A model generated the notes under the pieces. The model saw only the letters and a list, made by a program, of their open reading frames with translations, was not told the origin of the DNA and did not search any database. The position numbers and the translations under genes are program-made. 64,000 bases of DNA from Hirundichthys speculiger. Taxonomy: Eukaryota > Chordata > Actinopteri > Beloniformes > Exocoetidae. This document shows positions 61,101-64,000 of this stretch, piece after piece. The DNA lies in the NCBI GenBank assembly GCA_018398805.1, contig JAGFBZ010000011.1:2017536-2081535 (forward strand). Direction: 5' to 3'. Position 1 is the stretch's first letter, and every line of letters starts with the position of its first letter.

Positions 61101-64000
61101 AGTTTGGTACATCAGTTATGGTACCAGTGTTTGCCAAGAAAGGTAAATTTCTGAGTTCTGCAGCAGCTGCATATGTATTTGGAGACACACAACCCAGTGC
61201 TTGATATGTTGTTGTCTCATTAGACACTGTGAATAAAAAAGTATTTCATCAATGAACATCGTGCATTTTGTACTTTTAAATGACACTTATGAGTAAAGAA
61301 ACTGTTAATATGTTTGTACATGTACTAAATACATTTTTTATTTCAAAGTATATTTTTAACTCATTCACAGCCCTTCACTTTGTGTCATAATGTCATGTAA
61401 ACTTTATTAGATTTGATAATTTTATGACTTTCTACCCCTGGCCCCTCCATTTTCTACACAGGCCTCAACCTTTACAGGGTAATAGGAGTCATGTAGCCTA
61501 TAAGAATATCCATGAGAATCAGTTTTACAATATTCTGATTTCTCTGTTTTAGTGCACATCTGTCACACTTTTAAGCCTGCACCATTTAATTAATAAATAC
61601 TGTCAAAAAAGTCTTGCACAACAATCAGTGTTTTCTATCGCTTATTCCTGTTTCTTTACCTTGCAAAACATAAAGTGACATATGAGATAAAATATCACTG
61701 CTTCTTGATTGTATTTTTTTCTCTTAATTTTACACACCTTTTTATCATTGGAGTTTTACTGAAATACTACTAGGTGTTTAATCAAGTTTACAGATGAGAT
61801 TTGTTTACAGATTTAACATATAAACTCACAAGTTGCTTGGAAGCAGTTGGTCTCTTCTCCTGAACACTGTATTGAACTGCATTCAGAGGTGGAGGGGTCA
61901 CAAACAACACAACTCAGGTTGTTTTGTGGCTGAAGATCAGGGACTAAAACATCAAAGGAAAAATAAGGTATTATTGGAAGAGATAAAGCAGAAAGAACGT
62001 GGACGAAAAAATGTTCTTTCATATAATTTTATCAGTCTTCACAGATCAGCTGACATTAACTTGACTTACTTCGGTAAAGTGGGAGAGTTACAGTTGTTTA
62101 TGTCACAGCAGTGAACAGATGCAAGAGTGCTTGAAAAACCAAGGTTGGCTGAAAATGTCTGATTTCCTGTTTTTTCACAAATGGAGGAGGGTGCACAGTC
62201 CTTGTAGATTTGCGTTCTTACAGTTCCAGATGAATTTCCTGCAGAAACAAAGTGCAGTTTGCTTATGCTGATGTAAAGCCTGTATAAAGTTAACAGTATA
62301 TGTCATGTAATTAACTGCATCGTAATAAATGGCATGAGGAGAATACCTTGAATGGTAGCTGTTATACACATCGTCTCCGTGCGACATGATTTTGTTTGCT
62401 CTTTTGAACACTCCTGATCTATGCAGCTTTTACACTGGAGGGCTGATGCGGTCTCTGTTATTGCAGCAGTAGTTGTGGTTGGTTGAGCAGTTGTGGTTGA
62501 CACAGTAGTTGTGGTTGATGTGATAGTTGTTGTGCTTAACACAGCTGTAGCTGTGGTTGGAGAATCAGTTGTGGTTGTTGCAGATGGTACATTACAGTTA
62601 TCTGTGCTGCAATAGTTTGGTCCATCAGTTATGGTACCAGTGTTTGCCAAGAAAGGTAAATTTCTGAGTTCTGCAGCAGCTGCATATGTATTTGGAGACA
62701 CACAACCCAGTGCTTGATATGTTGTTGTCTCATTAGACACTGTGAATAAAAAAGTATTTCATCAATGAACATCATGCATTTTGTACTTTAAAATGACACT
62801 TATGAGTAAAGAAACTGTTAATATGTTTGTACATGTACTAAATACATTTTTTATTTCAAAGTATATTTTTAACTCATTCACAGCCCTTCACTTTGTGTCA
62901 TAATGTCATGTAAACTTTATTAGATTTGATAATTTTATGACTTTCTACCCCTGGCCCCTCCATTTTCTACACAGGCCTCAACCTTTACAGGGTAATAGGA
63001 GTCATGTAGCCTATAAGAATATCCATGAGAATCAGTTTTACAATATTCTGATTTCTCTGTATGAGTGCACATCTGTCACACTTTTAAGCCTGCACCATTT
63101 AATTAATAAATACTGTCAAAAAAGTCTTGCACAACAATCAGTGTTTTCTATCGCTTATTCCTGTTTCTTTACCTTGCAAAACATAAAGTGACATATGAGA
63201 TAAAATATCACTGCTTCTTGATTGTTTTTTTTTCTCTTAATTTTACACACCTTTTTATCGTTGGAGTTTTACTGAAATACTACTAGGTGTTTACTCAAGT
63301 TTACAGATGAGATTTGTTTACAGATTTAACATATAAACTCACAAGTTGCTTGGAAGCAGTTGGTCTCTTCTCCTGAACACTGTATTGAACTGCATTCAGA
63401 GGTGGAGGGGTCACAAACAACACAACTCAGGTTGTTTTGTGGCTGGAGATCAGGGACTGAAACACCAAATAAACAAAAAGGTATTATTGGAAGAGATAAA
63501 GCAGGAAGAACGTTGACGAAAAAATGTTCTTTCATATAATTTTATCAGTCTTCACAGATCAGCTGACATTAACTTGACTTACTCGGTAAAGTGGGAGAGT
63601 TACAGTTGTTTATGTCACAGCAGTGAACAGATGCAAGAGTGCTTGAAAAACCAAGGTTGGCTGAAAATATCTGATTTCCTGTTTTTTCACAAATGGAGGA
63701 GGGTGCACAGTCCTTGTAGATTTGCGTTCTTACAGTTCCAGATGAATTTCCTGCAGAAACAAAGTGCAGTTTGCTTATGCTGATGTAAAGCCTATATAAA
63801 GTTAACAGTATATGTCATGTAATTAACTGCATCGTAATAAATGGCATGAGGAGAATACCTTGAATGGTAGCTGTTATACACATCGTCTCCGTGCGACATG
63901 ATTTTGTTTGCTCTTTTGAACACTCCTGATCTATGCAGCTTTTACACTGGAGGGCTGATGCGGTCTCTGTTATTGCAGCAGTAGTTGTGGTTGGTTGAGC
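53475..64000 (-). CDS. Gene D: tandemly amplified LU-domain/mucin concatemer with GPI tail (3' part)
   Basis: Nineteen exons are visible and the gene runs off the right edge, so the signal peptide is not seen. From 5' to 3' a cassette of 393-, 168- and 114-bp exons repeats five full times after a partial 393-bp exon, then a 1.7-kb last exon closes the gene. Every intron is phase 1 and each standard exon is a multiple of 3, so cassettes can be added without frame change; one cassette adds 225 residues. Each encodes LU domain 1 (ten Cys), LU domain 2 (eight Cys) and a Thr-rich linker. The product would be a long chain of three-finger domain pairs on a mucin stalk, anchored by GPI. Introns are nearly identical between cassettes, so the amplification is recent. 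Single-base indels at 54071, 57297 and 62071 would break the frame as given. Confidence 0.85.
55780..55893 (-). CDS. Gene D cassette 1, 114-bp exon (LU domain 2 N half)
   Basis: acgtttcag acceptor and gtgagt donor. Reads PDLQPQNNLSCVVCDPSTSE then CSSIQCSGEETNCFQAT. Confidence 0.88.
56021..56188 (-). CDS. Gene D cassette 1, 168-bp exon (LU domain 1 C half)
   Basis: Reads [20 protein letters not shown] ... NQTFSANLGFLSTLAS then VHCCDINNCNSPTLP. Has two N-glycosylation sequons (NSS, NQT). Confidence 0.88.
56297..56689 (-). CDS. Gene D cassette 1, fused 393-bp exon
   Basis: Reads LSNETTTYQALGC ... GPNYCSTDNCN, a roughly 40-residue Thr-rich linker (VPSATTTTDSPTTATAVLST and on), then ITETASALQCKSCIDQECSK. 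It joins what are the last exon and exon 2 of gene B. This copy has CHTET, where all others have CRTET, and ANTGAITDG as in the last exon. Confidence 0.88.
57295..57409 (-). CDS. Gene D cassette 2, 114-bp-type exon with 1-bp insertion
   Basis: 115 bp: caaggttgc instead of caagttgc just inside the donor, which would shift the frame (FQATL then stop if read through). The protein is otherwise identical to cassette 1. Confidence 0.8.
57536..57703 (-). CDS. Gene D cassette 2, 168-bp exon
   Basis: Same as cassette 1 except NQI for NQT (loss of one sequon) and GFSSTLAS for GFLSTLAS. Confidence 0.87.
57812..58204 (-). CDS. Gene D cassette 2, fused 393-bp exon
   Basis: Variant set: ANTGTITDGPNYC, TITPTTTTV, CRTET. 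Confidence 0.87.
58811..58924 (-). CDS. Gene D cassette 3, 114-bp exon
   Basis: Intact; protein identical to cassette 1. Confidence 0.87.
59051..59218 (-). CDS. Gene D cassette 3, 168-bp exon
   Basis: Intact, with NQT and GFLSTLAS as in cassette 1. Confidence 0.87.
59327..59719 (-). CDS. Gene D cassette 3, fused 393-bp exon
   Basis: Variant set: ANTGTITDVPNYC, TITPTTTTV, CRTET. Confidence 0.87.
60317..60430 (-). CDS. Gene D cassette 4, 114-bp exon
   Basis: Intact. The intron between this exon and the cassette 3 fused exon is slightly shorter than in the others (period 1507 instead of about 1514). Confidence 0.87.
60558..60725 (-). CDS. Gene D cassette 4, 168-bp exon
   Basis: Intact, NQT; the last exon bases are CCGA before gtaagt instead of CCAA. 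Confidence 0.87.
60834..61226 (-). CDS. Gene D cassette 4, fused 393-bp exon
   Basis: Variant set: ANTGTITDVPNYC, TITSTTTTV, CRTET. Confidence 0.87.
61830..61943 (-). CDS. Gene D cassette 5, 114-bp exon
   Basis: Intact; the acceptor is tgttttag as in gene B rather than cgtttcag. Confidence 0.87.
62070..62238 (-). CDS. Gene D cassette 5, 168-bp-type exon with 1-bp insertion
   Basis: 169 bp: CCGAA before gtaagt (plus cttacttcgg), one base more than the CCGA form in cassettes 4 and 6, shifting the frame if real. NQT present. Confidence 0.8.
62347..62739 (-). CDS. Gene D cassette 5, fused 393-bp exon
   Basis: Variant set: ANTGTITDGPNYC, TITSTTTTV, CRTET. Confidence 0.87.
63343..63456 (-). CDS. 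Gene D cassette 6, 114-bp exon
   Basis: Intact; upstream intron sequence differs slightly (caccaaataaac) from the other cassettes. Confidence 0.87.
63583..63750 (-). CDS. Gene D cassette 6, 168-bp exon
   Basis: Intact; NQI and GFSSTLAS as in cassette 2. Confidence 0.87.
63859..64000 (-). CDS. Gene D cassette 6, fused exon (cut by window end)
   Basis: The 3' 142 bp: Thr-rich linker end, ITETASALQCKSCIDQECSK, TMCITATIQ and the gtattc donor. The array continues beyond the window. Confidence 0.87.

Larger units (their letters stand above)
55177..64000. repeat. About 1.51-kb direct tandem repeat (six copies, last one partial)
   Basis: Boundaries by the fused-exon start: 55176, 56689, 58204, 59719, 61226, 62739 (spacings 1513, 1515, 1515, 1507, 1513). 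Exons and introns are both nearly identical, with scattered single-base differences and small indels in poly-A and T runs. Confidence 0.95.

Overview
This window is nuclear DNA of a ray-finned (teleost) fish. The evidence is spliced genes with GT-AG introns, a typical teleost mix of transposons (L1-like, L2/Maui-like, Rex1-like and Rex3-like LINEs; hAT, Tc1/pogo, PIF/Harbinger and CACTA-like DNA elements) and many AT, ATCT and GA microsatellites. No RNA gene, CRISPR array or bacterial feature was seen.

The theme of the window is one gene family, repeated four times on the minus strand. Its members encode GPI-anchored proteins made of two Ly6/uPAR (LU, three-finger) domains followed by a Thr/Ala/Pro-rich mucin-like stalk. 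The ancestral layout is best seen in gene B: a signal-peptide exon, an exon pair for LU domain 1 (102 + 168 bp), an exon for the N half of LU domain 2 (117 bp), and a last exon with the C half of domain 2, the stalk and a hydrophobic GPI-type C-terminus. All introns are phase 1. The products are expected at the cell surface as heavily O-glycosylated proteins; their ligand is unknown.

Layout. 1-4.8 kb: a broken minus-strand L1-like LINE, itself hit by a LINE tail and by an element with inverted minisatellite arms. 4.8-6.5 kb: gene A, a relic split by two LINEs. 6.6-9.5 kb: a pogo/Tigger-type element and old repeats. 9.5-22.5 kb: gene B, whose last exon is about 11.7 kb because of a huge 21-bp (7-residue) VNTR; the outer parts are clean but the core carries many 1-3 nt indels. 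22.5-33.7 kb: a Tc1-like MITE, microsatellites, and a 6.3-kb CACTA-like element with nested hAT and MITE insertions. 33.9-36.0 kb: gene C, stalk and GPI exon only, interrupted by a hAT element whose removal restores the frame. 36-53 kb: LINEs, an inverted copy of the family's upstream module, an orphan promoter, Harbinger, hAT and pogo elements. 53.5-64 kb: gene D, running off the right edge.

Gene D is the most unusual object. A three-exon cassette (393 + 168 + 114 bp, 225 codons, period about 1.51 kb) is repeated at least five and a half times. In each 393-bp exon the C half of one LU domain 2, a short Thr-rich linker and the N half of the next LU domain 1 are fused. The result is a predicted concatemer of LU-domain pairs joined by mucin linkers and ending in one GPI stalk. 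In every complete copy of domain 2 both cysteines of the C7-C8 disulfide are tyrosine. Three single-base indels in gene D would break the frame if they are real.
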